In this document: in pieces, positions 28,686-36,678 of the stretch
Layout of the letters: every line of letters begins with the position of its first letter
Numbering within the stretch: position 1 is the stretch's first letter
Source of the DNA: Pirellulales bacterium
GTDB taxonomy: Bacteria; Planctomycetota; Planctomycetia; Pirellulales; PALSA-1355
DNA: 64,000 nucleotides
Direction: 5' to 3'
Assembly (NCBI GenBank): GCA_022844125.1
Contig: JALHMI010000013.1
Location: 62,001-126,000 of the forward strand
Translations under genes and position numbers: made by a program
Notes under the pieces: model-generated
Told to the model about the DNA's origin: nothing
The model's input: only the letters and a program-made list of their open reading frames with translations
Databases searched by the model: none

Positions 28686-29126
28686 CTAACTGGAGTGCAA
28701 GTAGTTCTTCAGGTAGTGGTTTTCCATTGTCAGGCGATCGTGCTGCGTTTTGACGATGTCGCCAATGGAAATCAGTCCCACGAGTTCTCCGTCGTCGACC
28801 ACCGGCAGGTGGCGAATGCGGCGGACGGTCATGAGGCCCATCGTGTCTTCGATCGAGTCGCATGGCGAGCCCGTGGCGACGTCGGTGGTCATGGCGTCCG
28901 CAACGCTGAGGGCATTGAGCGGACAACGATGGGTGGCGCAGGAGCGGAGGATGTCCCGTTCGGTGATGATACCGACCATGCGGGTTTCGCTGCTGCGGGA
29001 ATCAACCACCACGAGCGAGCCGCAATTATTTTGCACGAGCCGGTCGACGACTTCTTGCAGCGAATCGTTGCGCTCAATGGTGTGTACGAGGGTTCCCTTC
29101 GTTTGCAGGATCTCACGGAGGATCAT
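28686..29126 (-). CDS. Tandem CBS-domain protein
   Basis: 146 residues. The ATG at 29126 has GGGAGG eight bases upstream; longer frames to 29522 cross non-coding sequence. It consists of two CBS repeats: ~10-65 (SLQEVVDRLVQNNCGSLVVVD with MVGIITERDILR) and ~75-130 (SIEDTMGLMTVRRIRHLPVVDDGELVGLISIGDIVK). CBS pairs bind adenine nucleotides and act as energy sensors, usually by partnering another protein. No fused effector is present, and the partner is not evident from neighbours. Confidence 0.88.
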   Translation of the reverse strand: MILREILQTKGTLVHTIERNDSLQEVVDRLVQNNCGSLVVVDSRSSETRMVGIITERDILRSCATHRCPLNALSVADAMTTDVATGSPCDSIEDTMGLMTVRRIRHLPVVDDGELVGLISIGDIVKTQHDRLTMENHYLKNYLHSS

Positions 29127-29472
29127 CGCCTGGCCTCCCGAATGGTTCGAGTGTGATTTGCGCGGACGTGAAAGGATGCGCACTCTTCGCTGTCGGATCT
29201 GCACCCGAAAGCATACCCCGGCGTCGGGCGCGGTGTCAAAAAAAAGCTTTCCTCGATCGAGCGGTATAATCGTGCAAATTTTCCCAAAGTCGCCGAGTTG
29301 CTGGTAGCCGATGCGCCGGTCGCGGGCTGGCGGAGGCGGATGGTTGTGCTGGCCACTGGCGACTGGTATTTTTTGAGTTATTCGGCTCGCCGCCCAAAGC
29401 CCCCCACCTAAAGCCGGCGAGTCTCGCCAGCCGAGCATTCCGGCAGCGTTTCCCACCGAGCGAGGAGATTTG

Positions 29473-30588
29473 ATGAGCACACTCCAGCAGTCGACCCCGG
29501 AAGAACTGACGTCCGCCGCCAAGCGGGCCCGCGACCAACTGGATGCCCAGGCTTATGAAACGGTGCAGTGGCACTTTCATCCGTCGACGGGCTGCCCGTT
29601 CTGGCTGGAGAAGGCGAAGTCGCTCAAGTTCGATCCGCTGAAGGAGGTCAACAACTTTGACGACCTGAAGAAGTTCGACCTGTTCGAAGACGAGTGGCTG
29701 CGCGGCGGCCCCGTGCGACGATGGGTGCCGAAGGCCTATGCCGACAAGCCGATCTACGTCTTCGAGACCGGCGGCACCACCGGCATTCCCAAAAGCCGAA
29801 TCGCGATCGAAGACTTCCGGGTCGACTACTCGCTGTTCAGCAACACACTGCCGGACGAGTACTTCCCGCATGGCGCGAACTGGCTGATGCTGGGTCCCTC
29901 GGGTCCGCGGCGGTTGCGGCTGGCGGTGGAACACCTTTGCCAGCATCGCGGCGGGATCTGCTTCTGCATCGATCTCGATCCGCGGTGGGTCATCAAGCTG
30001 ATCAAAAAAGGCTGGATGGAACATCTGGAAGAGTACAAGAAACACTGCATCGATCAGGCGATCACAATTCTCACAGCGGGACACGATGTCCGCTGCATGT
30101 TCACCACGCCAAAGCTGCTCGAATCTCTGGCGATGGAGCTTGAGAAGCGCGGCACCACGATTCGCGAGATGGGGATCACCGGCATCTTTTCCGGTGGCAC
30201 CGAGTTCACGCCTCAGTGGACACGTTTTGCCACGGAAGAGTACCTGGAGGGCGTGTACATGACGCCGACCTATGGCAACACGCTGATGGGCCTGGCCTGC
30301 AGCAAGCCGGTCACCGCCGCGGAAGGCTACAAGATTTCGTACTACGCCCCGCAGCCCCGGGCCGTGCTCGAGATCGTCGACTTCAACGATCCGCACAAGG
30401 TCGTGGGTTACGGCGAGACCGGCCGCGTGAAGCTCACCACGCTGACCAAGGAGTTCTTCGTCCCGGGCTTCCTGGAGCGGGACGAAGGCGAACGCGAGAG
30501 ACCATACATCAAGTATCCCTGGGACGGCGTGAGCGGCGTGCGTCCGTTCCACGAGCTGGCCGAGGCAACGACGGTCGGCGTGTATTAA
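29473..30588 (+). CDS. Acyl-activating (AMP-binding) enzyme, PaaK/LuxE-like
   Basis: 371 residues. The ATG at 29473 follows GAGGAG by five bases. The adenylate-binding loop is ETGGTTGIPK (99-108), the TxGTTGxP pattern of adenylate-forming enzymes; GIFSGGTEFTP (~240) and PTYGNTLMG (~275) fill the places of the later motifs. The length and missing C-terminal lid resemble phenylacetate-CoA ligase or LuxE acyl-protein synthetase more than standard acyl-CoA ligases. With the next two genes it could activate an acid for reduction to aldehyde and alcohol (inference). It opens a co-oriented block reaching 41623. Confidence 0.75.
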   Translation: MSTLQQSTPEELTSAAKRARDQLDAQAYETVQWHFHPSTGCPFWLEKAKSLKFDPLKEVNNFDDLKKFDLFEDEWLRGGPVRRWVPKAYADKPIYVFETGGTTGIPKSRIAIEDFRVDYSLFSNTLPDEYFPHGANWLMLGPSGPRRLRLAVEHLCQHRGGICFCIDLDPRWVIKLIKKGWMEHLEEYKKHCIDQAITILTAGHDVRCMFTTPKLLESLAMELEKRGTTIREMGITGIFSGGTEFTPQWTRFATEEYLEGVYMTPTYGNTLMGLACSKPVTAAEGYKISYYAPQPRAVLEIVDFNDPHKVVGYGETGRVKLTTLTKEFFVPGFLERDEGERERPYIKYPWDGVSGVRPFHELAEATTVGVY

Positions 30589-30648
30589 ACAGAGTGTATT
30601 GATCTGGGCCGTAGGATAAGGACAGTCGCTAAATCGAACGGATTGGTA

Positions 30649-30786
30649 GCCCCCGGCTTTGCTGGGGGGTGAAGGACCAAGTGAAATCGCCGACGACGGC
30701 AGCCGGGTTGAATCGCACGGCTCACGTCAGGACCGACTGCAAGGTGAAACTAGAGAAGGGCACTGCCAGGCAAGCTAGCAGTGCCA
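30649..30786. repeat. Hybrid hairpin element in the gap before the aldehyde dehydrogenase
   Basis: The left part is a CCCCCGGC-type hairpin (30649-30670). The right part ends in a GGCACTGC...GCAGTGCC hairpin (30759-30785) preceded by AAGGTGAAAC, as in the 153-bp elements at 32277 and 38944. It appears to combine pieces of two repeat families. Confidence 0.55.
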
Positions 30787-30819
30787 GAAAAAACGGGTCT
30801 AAAAACCAAAGGACCACAC

Positions 30820-32259
30820 GTGCTCAACATTCCGATTCTGCGCTGGGGCAAGCCCTACGAGTCGCTCGAAACCGACGACGTGAAGCACTTCCTCACCGGC
30901 GAGCCAATCGCCAAGGTGAGCCAGGCCAATGGTGGCCTCTTGCAGCGCGACATGCGCAAGGCGGCCAACGCCCGCAAGGTGCTCCGCGACATTCCGATCG
31001 AAGACCTGATCGAGCGGGTCAAGAAAGCGGGTGAGTTGTATCTGAACGCCACGCTTCCGCTGGGCGATGGCACGCAATCACCAGACGACTTCGCCCACAT
31101 GCAGTCGGCTTCGACCGGGCTGCCCGAGCACATGTGTAAGGCAAACATGGCGAAGAACTTCTTCGTGCTCTCGCACATGGACCAGATGCTCGACGCGCTC
31201 ACACGCGGGCTGAACCTGAACATCCTGAGCAACGGCTTTGGCGTGGAAAATCGCGGGGTGGTGGTGAGCTTCCAGGCCCAAGCGCCGGCCGTGGGGCTGG
31301 TGCTGCCGTCGAACTCGCCGGGCGTACACACGCTGTGGCTGCCCGTGATTCCGATGCAGATCGGCCTGGTGCTCAAACCCGGCCCGCAGGAACCGTGGAC
31401 GCCGTATCGGATGACGGCCGCGTTCACCGAGGCGGGTATTCCGGCCGAGGCGATCTCGATTTACCCCGGCGGTCCGGACGTGGGCGCCGCGGTGCTGGCG
31501 AGCTGCGATCGAAGCATGATCTTTGGCGGCACGCCGACGGTCGAGCGCTACAAGGGGAACCCCAAGGTGCAGGCGCACGGCCCTGGGTTCAGCAAGATTC
31601 TGCTGGGAGACGACGTGGTCGACGACTGGGAGAAGTATGTCGACCTGATGGCCGACAGTATCTATCTCAACAGCGGCCGCGGGTGCATTAACTGTTCGGG
31701 CATCTGGGCATCGCGGCACACAAAGGAAATCGCCGCGGCGATCGCCAAGAAGATCGGCCCCGTGCCGGTGCTGCCGCCGGAGGATCCCAAAGCGGGGTTG
31801 GCGGCGTTCACGATTCCCGGCGCTGCCCAGGCGATCTGGAACCAGATTGCCGCGGGGCTGAAGGAAGACGGCGTGACGGATATGACCAGCGAGTACGGCG
31901 CGCGGCTGGAGGAAAAGGAACGCTGCGCGTACCTGCGGCCGACGATTGTGCACTGCAAGAGCCCGTCGAACACGCTGGCCAAGGCCGAGTACATGTATCC
32001 GTTCGCGAGCGTGGTGGAATGCCCGCAGGACAAGATGCTCGAGTCGATCGGCCCGACGCTGGTTTGCACGGCGCTGACGAACGACCCGAAGTTCCAGAGT
32101 GATCTGACGGACGCGACGCACATCGACCGTTTGAACATCGGGCCGATCCCGACGATCAAGCTCGACTGGCTGCAGCCGCACGAAGGCAACATCGTGGAGT
32201 TTTTGTTCCGCGCCCGGGCATACCAGGTGCCGGAAGAGCGACTGGCGGCAATGCGGTAG
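30820..32259 (+). CDS. Aldehyde dehydrogenase superfamily protein
   Basis: 479 residues from the GTG at 30820, which has AAAGGA seven bases upstream; the frame to 30781 runs into the repeat and is rejected. NAD-fold text PAVGLVLPSNSPGVHTL (~157-172) and VLKPGPQEPWTPYR correspond to the cofactor-binding region. The catalytic thiol is probably C289 in GRGCINCSG (C292 is the alternative). The loop differs from classical ALDH and recalls acyl-reductase types such as LuxC, so it may work on an activated acyl group from the preceding enzyme. Direction and substrate are inferred from context only. Confidence 0.82.
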   Translation: MLNIPILRWGKPYESLETDDVKHFLTGEPIAKVSQANGGLLQRDMRKAANARKVLRDIPIEDLIERVKKAGELYLNATLPLGDGTQSPDDFAHMQSASTGLPEHMCKANMAKNFFVLSHMDQMLDALTRGLNLNILSNGFGVENRGVVVSFQAQAPAVGLVLPSNSPGVHTLWLPVIPMQIGLVLKPGPQEPWTPYRMTAAFTEAGIPAEAISIYPGGPDVGAAVLASCDRSMIFGGTPTVERYKGNPKVQAHGPGFSKILLGDDVVDDWEKYVDLMADSIYLNSGRGCINCSGIWASRHTKEIAAAIAKKIGPVPVLPPEDPKAGLAAFTIPGAAQAIWNQIAAGLKEDGVTDMTSEYGARLEEKERCAYLRPTIVHCKSPSNTLAKAEYMYPFASVVECPQDKMLESIGPTLVCTALTNDPKFQSDLTDATHIDRLNIGPIPTIKLDWLQPHEGNIVEFLFRARAYQVPEERLAAMR

Positions 32260-32276
32260 AACGGATGAATGTTGTG

Positions 32277-32429
32277 TGCCACTGCTGGCTTGTCCAGCAG
32301 TGCTCCGCGGATGTAAGTGAACGAGCAGATTTCGAAAACGACGACATTCGCCCTTGCACAATCCGTCGACAGCTCGACGAGCAAGGTGAAACCAGAGAAG
32401 AACACTGCTAGGCTGGGCCAGCAGTGGCA
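32277..32429. repeat. 153-bp double-hairpin element, copy 1
   Basis: It starts TGCCACTGCTGG and ends CCAGCAGTGGCA. Each end is itself a hairpin: left CACTGCTGG/CCAGCAGTG (32280-32288 with 32294-32302), right 32403-32411 with 32418-32426, one mismatch. The core has AAGGTGAAA near its right end and a TTCGA...GACGA...CCCTTG block shared with copy 2 at 38944-39096, which has exactly the same length. It fills the gap between the ALDH and Fe-ADH genes. No gene inside. Confidence 0.8.
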
Positions 32430-32447
32430 GCCGGCGCGCGAAGTAAA

Positions 32448-32471
32448 AGCCCCCGGGAGAACCGGGTGCTA
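32448..32471. repeat. AGCCCCCGG...CCGGGTGCT hairpin
   Basis: A related member of the CCCCCGGC hairpin family, 19 bases after the 153-bp element and 60 bases before the Fe-ADH start. Confidence 0.55.
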
Positions 32472-32530
32472 CAAGCAGCGAAAGCAGCACGTTAAACACC
32501 CGCCCGAAGTCACCCCACCGCGATGCGTGC

Positions 32531-33682
32531 ATGATTCCTTTCGACTACCAGCCGCGCACGCGCATCGTCTACGGTCCCGACAAAGTCGATCAGCTCGGGG
32601 CACTAGCCGGTGAGCTGGGCGCCCGCCGGGCATTGGTCGTCAGCGATCCGGGAATCGTTAAGGCGGGGCACGCTGCCCGCGGGCTCAATTCGCTCGCGAA
32701 GGCCAGCATCGAAGCTCAGCTCTTTAACGGCGTCGAGGAAAACCCCACGACCGACAACGTTGACGCTGGCGTGGCGCTGTGCAAGCGTTATCAGCCTGAG
32801 TTGATCATCGGGCTGGGAGGCGGCAGCTCGATGGACTGCGCCAAGGGGATCAACTTTATCTACTCCGGCGGTGGCCGGATGCAGGACTATTGGGGCGTCG
32901 GCAAAGCCACGCGGCCGATGCTGCCGATGATCGCCGTGCCCACCACGGCCGGCACGGGAAGCGAAACGCAATCGTTCGCCCTGATCTCGGACTCCAAGAC
33001 GCACGTCAAAATGGCCTGCGGTGACAAGAAGGCCTCGTTCCGGATCGCAATTCTCGACCCCACGCTGACGGTGTCGCAGCCGCCGATCGTGACGGCGCTG
33101 ACCGGCATCGATGCGATTGCCCACGCGCTGGAGACGTACGTCACGAAAGTACGCAATCCGGTGTCACTGGCGTTCAGCCGCGAGTCGTGGTTGCTGTTGG
33201 CTGAGAACTTCACACGCGTGCTCGATGAGCCCGAGAACCTCGACGCGCGCGGAGCGATGCAACTGGGGGCCTGCTTTGCCGGGCTGGCGATTGAGAATTC
33301 GATGCTGGGCGCCACGCACGCGCTGGCAAACCCGCTGACGGCGCGATACGGCATCGTGCATGGGCGGGCGATCGGCCTGATGCTGCCGCACGTGATTCGC
33401 TTCAATGGCGCCGAGTTCGGCCACTGGTATCAAGATCTGCTGGAAGGCACGGGTGGCACCAATGGCTTTCCAAAGCCGGAGAGTGGCTACCAGGGATTGG
33501 CCGAGTTCGTGACGAAGCTGGTGGTGAAGGCGGGTCTGCCCACGCGGCTCGGCGAGTGCGGTGTCGAACGGACGAAACTCGGCGAAATGGCGGCGGAAGC
33601 GGCCAAACAGTGGACCGGCAGCTTCAATCCGCGTAGGGTAGGGGAAGCTGAGCTGCTCACGCTGTACGAGACGGCGTATTGA
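32531..33682 (+). CDS. Iron-containing alcohol dehydrogenase
   Basis: 383 residues. The nucleotide-binding loop is GLGGGSSMDCAKG (~95-107), followed by PTTAGTGSE (~137-145). Metal ligands of group III ADHs are visible: D194 and H198 in GIDAIAHALE, and later His residues in GATHALANP and IVHGRAIGL. It interconverts alcohols and aldehydes using NAD(P)H. It sits downstream of an acyl-activating enzyme and an ALDH, the three together forming a plausible acid-aldehyde-alcohol set. Substrate chain length cannot be read from sequence. Confidence 0.92.
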   Translation: MIPFDYQPRTRIVYGPDKVDQLGALAGELGARRALVVSDPGIVKAGHAARGLNSLAKASIEAQLFNGVEENPTTDNVDAGVALCKRYQPELIIGLGGGSSMDCAKGINFIYSGGGRMQDYWGVGKATRPMLPMIAVPTTAGTGSETQSFALISDSKTHVKMACGDKKASFRIAILDPTLTVSQPPIVTALTGIDAIAHALETYVTKVRNPVSLAFSRESWLLLAENFTRVLDEPENLDARGAMQLGACFAGLAIENSMLGATHALANPLTARYGIVHGRAIGLMLPHVIRFNGAEFGHWYQDLLEGTGGTNGFPKPESGYQGLAEFVTKLVVKAGLPTRLGECGVERTKLGEMAAEAAKQWTGSFNPRRVGEAELLTLYETAY

Positions 33683-33708
33683 TTTTCGCTCGCGAGGGGC
33701 TTTCTGCA

Positions 33709-34944
33709 ATGGCGATCACGTTCCAGCGGCGAGATAGCATGAAACGATGCGCTAATGCCCGACGAATACCTGCGCCGGGAGGTTCCCGGGGAAAGTATTC
33801 CCCGGGCTTTCGCTTGAGCGCGTCGCTGTTCGTGATGCTAATCGCTGCGAATGCCGCGCTGGCCGCTGACGCCGCCAAGCCCAACTCCGCTTCGCCGCCG
33901 GCGGCCTGGCCCGTGTTCCGTGGCGACACGATGGCCACGGGTGTCGCCGGTAGTGCGCTGCCCGAGAAGCTCGAAGTGCTGTGGAAGTTCAACAGCAAGG
34001 ACCATGGCTTCGAGGCCACGGTCGTGATCGATGGCGGGCTGGTCTACGCCGGCAGCCTCGATGGCGAGTTGTACGTCCTTTCGCTCGAAGATGGCAAAGA
34101 GAAGTGGCGCTATCACACCGACCTGGGATTTACGGCCCCCGCCGCGGTGCGCGACGGCCGGGTGTTTGTGGGCGACAGCGACGGGAAGTTTTATTGCTTT
34201 GAAGCGGCAACCGGCAAACCGATCTGGGGCACGGAGACTGGCGCGGAAGTCAATTCCGGGGCGAACTTTTATAAAGACACGGTGCTGTTCGGTTCGCAGG
34301 ACGCGACGCTGTATTGCATGAAGGCGGCGACCGGCGAAAAGGTTTGGACCTACACGATCGGCGATCAGATTCGCTGCCAGCCGACAGTCGTTGAAGGCCG
34401 GGCATTCCTGGCCGGCTGCGACGCCAAGTTGCACATCGTCGACCTGGACAAGGGAGAGGCGATCACGACGGTCGAGATCGACGGGCCAACGGGCTCGACT
34501 CCGGCCGCCGACCAGAACAACGTCTATTTTGGCACCGAGGGCTCGACGTTCTTTTGCATCGACTGGCGCGAGGGGAAAGTCCGCTGGACGATGAACACGG
34601 GCAAGAACATGCCGTTGCGGTCGAGTGGGGCGCTAAATGCCACGGCGGTCATCTTTGGCGGCCGGGATAAGCTGGTATATGCCTTGGAGCCGGCTACGGG
34701 GAAAGAGCTATGGAAGTTCCGCGCGAAGTCGCGCGTCGATTCCTCGCCGGTGATCGTGGGAGATCGGGTGTTCGTCGGCGCTTCGGACGGCCGGCTGTAT
34801 GAGCTCGATCGCAAGACCGGCAGGAAGGTCTGGGAGTACGAAGCGGGCGGAGACTTTATTGCCTCACCAGCGATCGCCGACGGCAAACTGGTGATCGGCA
34901 ACACGGACGGGACGCTGTACTGCTTTGGCGCGAAAACGAAATGA
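33709..34944 (+). CDS. Exported PQQ-type beta-propeller protein
   Basis: About 411 residues from the ATG at 33709 (GAGGGG nine bases upstream); an ATG at 33739 is an alternative. After a basic N-terminus of ~35 residues comes a hydrophobic leader (LSASLFVMLIAANAALAAD). The mature part has seven to eight WD-like/PQQ blades such as GLVYAGSLDGELYVLSLEDGKEKWRY and GRVFVGDSDGKFYCFEAATGKPIW. These resemble BamB and quinoprotein propellers; no PQQ-enzyme catalytic residues are evident. Oddly, the segment GGSRGKYSPGF in the leader is encoded by a copy of the CCAGGGGAA hairpin repeat (33781-33812). Confidence 0.85.
   Translation: MAITFQRRDSMKRCANARRIPAPGGSRGKYSPGFRLSASLFVMLIAANAALAADAAKPNSASPPAAWPVFRGDTMATGVAGSALPEKLEVLWKFNSKDHGFEATVVIDGGLVYAGSLDGELYVLSLEDGKEKWRYHTDLGFTAPAAVRDGRVFVGDSDGKFYCFEAATGKPIWGTETGAEVNSGANFYKDTVLFGSQDATLYCMKAATGEKVWTYTIGDQIRCQPTVVEGRAFLAGCDAKLHIVDLDKGEAITTVEIDGPTGSTPAADQNNVYFGTEGSTFFCIDWREGKVRWTMNTGKNMPLRSSGALNATAVIFGGRDKLVYALEPATGKELWKFRAKSRVDSSPVIVGDRVFVGASDGRLYELDRKTGRKVWEYEAGGDFIASPAIADGKLVIGNTDGTLYCFGAKTK
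33781..33812. repeat. CCCGGGGAA...TTCCCCGGG hairpin, copy 2, inside a coding sequence
   Basis: A perfect nine-base stem (CCCGGGGAA with TTCCCCGGG). It is translated as part of the N-terminal region of the propeller protein without breaking the frame. Confidence 0.75.
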
Positions 34945-35200
34945 TTGACCGCAGAGGACACGGAGGTACGCAGAGGAAATAACGTTAGAGGAAGATGAAG
35001 GGAAGAAGAGTGAACCACAGATGAACACAGATAAACACTAATAGGATAGGAGAAGAACAGTGGGACGGAAATAGGGTTAACACCTCCTTCTTCCGCACTG
35101 ATGCTCTTTTCGTTTCTTCATCTGTGTGCATTTGTGTCCATCTGTGGTTCGGACTTCTCTGCCTTCCCCTCTGCGAACCTCCGCGTCCTCTGCGGTTCGC
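34945..35200. repeat. Two-tier nested inverted-repeat element, copy 1
   Basis: The outer pair is CCGCAGAGGACACGGAGG-type at 34945-34976 and its inverted copy at 35168-35200. The inner pair is ACCACAGATGAACAC-type at 35012-35040 and inverted at 35119-35150. The ~80-base centre has no gene. The element begins one base after the stop of the propeller gene and ends 31 bases before the radical SAM start. The inner motif is the same as the ends of the GxxExxY element. Confidence 0.8.
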
Positions 35201-35231
35201 CTGTATTTTTGATTGCGGAAGAGGGTGACGG

Positions 35232-36554
35232 ATGGCAACGGAATCGAAAACCGAAGTTGGTAGTTACTTCATCTCGAACTACCCGCCGTTTTCGCAGTGG
35301 TCGGCCGAGGCGCTCGACGACGTGCGGGCGGCGCTGCATGCGCCGCCGCTGACTCCGCCCGGCAGTTCTGAGCCGGCGCCGCTGGGGCTGTACCTGCACA
35401 TTCCGTTCTGCCGCAAGCGCTGCAAGTTCTGCTACTTCCGCGTGTACACCGACAAGCGGGCGGACGACGTCGAGACTTACGTCTCGGCCCTCTCGCACGA
35501 GATCGAGCTGGTCAGCAAGCTGGAAGTGATGGGGGGCCGACCGTTCCGCTTCGTATACTTTGGCGGCGGCACGCCTTCGTTCCTCAGCGGCAAGCAGCTC
35601 ACCAAGCTCGTCGACCGTTTGCGGGCGAACATCAACTGGGACCACGCCGAGGAAGTCACGTTCGAATGCGAGCCGGGCACGCTTTCGGAGCCGAAGGTCG
35701 CCACGCTGCGCGAGCTCGGCGTGACGCGGCTAAGCCTGGGCGTCGAGAACTTCAGCGACGCCGTGCTGGAAGAGAACGGCCGGGCGCATCTTTCGCCCGA
35801 GGTCTACAAGGCCTGGGACTGGATCCGCGCCGCCGGCTTCCCGAACGTGAACATCGACCTGATCGCCGGGATGGTCGGCGAGACGTGGGACAACTGGAAA
35901 GACTGCATCAAGAAGACGATCGCGCTGGATCCGGAGAGCGTCACGATCTATCAGATGGAGTTGCCGTTCAACACGGTTTACTCCAAAGACATTCTCGGCA
36001 ACCAGATTGAAACGCCCGTGGCCGACTGGCCGCTGAAGCGGGCCTGGGTCGACTACGCGTTCGACGAGTTGGCCGCGGCCGGCTACAGCGTGTCGAGCGG
36101 CTACACGATGGTCAAAGACAAGAGCAAGGTGAACTTCAGCTACCGCGACAACCTGTGGCACGGCAGCGACCTGCTTGCGACGGGCGTGGCCAGCTTCGGG
36201 CATGCCTCGGGTGTGCACTATCAGAACGAGCCCGACTGGGCAGGCTATGTCGGTCGCTTGGAGCAAGGCGAGCTGCCTTTGCATCGCGGGATGAAGCCCA
36301 CGCCGCATCAGCTGCTGGTGCGCGAGATGATCCTGCAACTGAAGAAGGGTTGGCTCGACGCCGGTTACTTTAAGCGCAAGTTTGGCGTCGACATCCTCGA
36401 TCACTGGCGCGGCGAGTTCCAGCAGCACGCGGATGATGAACTCCTGACCATTGATGCTGACGGTGTGAAGCTGACTCGCAAGGGGCTGCTGCGCGTCGAC
36501 GGCATGCTGCCGGCGTTCTTCGAGCCGGAGCATCGGGGTGTGCGGTATACGTAG
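35232..36554 (+). CDS. HemW/HemN-like radical SAM protein
   Basis: 440 residues. The radical SAM cluster motif is CRKRCKFC (C60, C64, C67) followed by YFR, close to the CxxxCxxCxF of HemW. It continues with FVYFGGGTPS, TFECEPGT (replacing the E-NPGT of true coproporphyrinogen oxidases) and NIDLIAGMVGETWDNW, then a HemN-type C-terminal domain. It lacks the fourth Cys of HemN, so it is not a canonical coproporphyrinogen III dehydrogenase. HemW-type proteins are haem chaperones; other members act in specialised metabolism. Its place among acyl-reducing and sugar-phosphate genes suggests a dedicated, unknown role. Confidence 0.85.
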   Translation: MATESKTEVGSYFISNYPPFSQWSAEALDDVRAALHAPPLTPPGSSEPAPLGLYLHIPFCRKRCKFCYFRVYTDKRADDVETYVSALSHEIELVSKLEVMGGRPFRFVYFGGGTPSFLSGKQLTKLVDRLRANINWDHAEEVTFECEPGTLSEPKVATLRELGVTRLSLGVENFSDAVLEENGRAHLSPEVYKAWDWIRAAGFPNVNIDLIAGMVGETWDNWKDCIKKTIALDPESVTIYQMELPFNTVYSKDILGNQIETPVADWPLKRAWVDYAFDELAAAGYSVSSGYTMVKDKSKVNFSYRDNLWHGSDLLATGVASFGHASGVHYQNEPDWAGYVGRLEQGELPLHRGMKPTPHQLLVREMILQLKKGWLDAGYFKRKFGVDILDHWRGEFQQHADDELLTIDADGVKLTRKGLLRVDGMLPAFFEPEHRGVRYT

Positions 36555-36560
36555 TGGGTA

Positions 36561-36589
36561 GGTCCAGGGGAAGGTATTCCCCTGGCTTT
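36561..36589. repeat. CCAGGGGAA...TTCCCCTGG hairpin, copy 3
   Basis: A perfect nine-base stem (36564-36572 with 36577-36585) seven bases after the radical SAM stop. Same orientation as the other copies. Confidence 0.78.
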
Positions 36590-36678
36590 CGGGCGGCGTG
36601 GCGGGGGCTTTCGCGCTTGTCGCGAGGCTGTTACCATTTGGGTTTCTTATATGGCCCGAATGTGCCCGGTGTTACCGT

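Noticed and set aside
31078-32532. 484-residue open frame on the - strand
   Set aside because: Antisense to the aldehyde dehydrogenase; no motif and no ribosome binding site.
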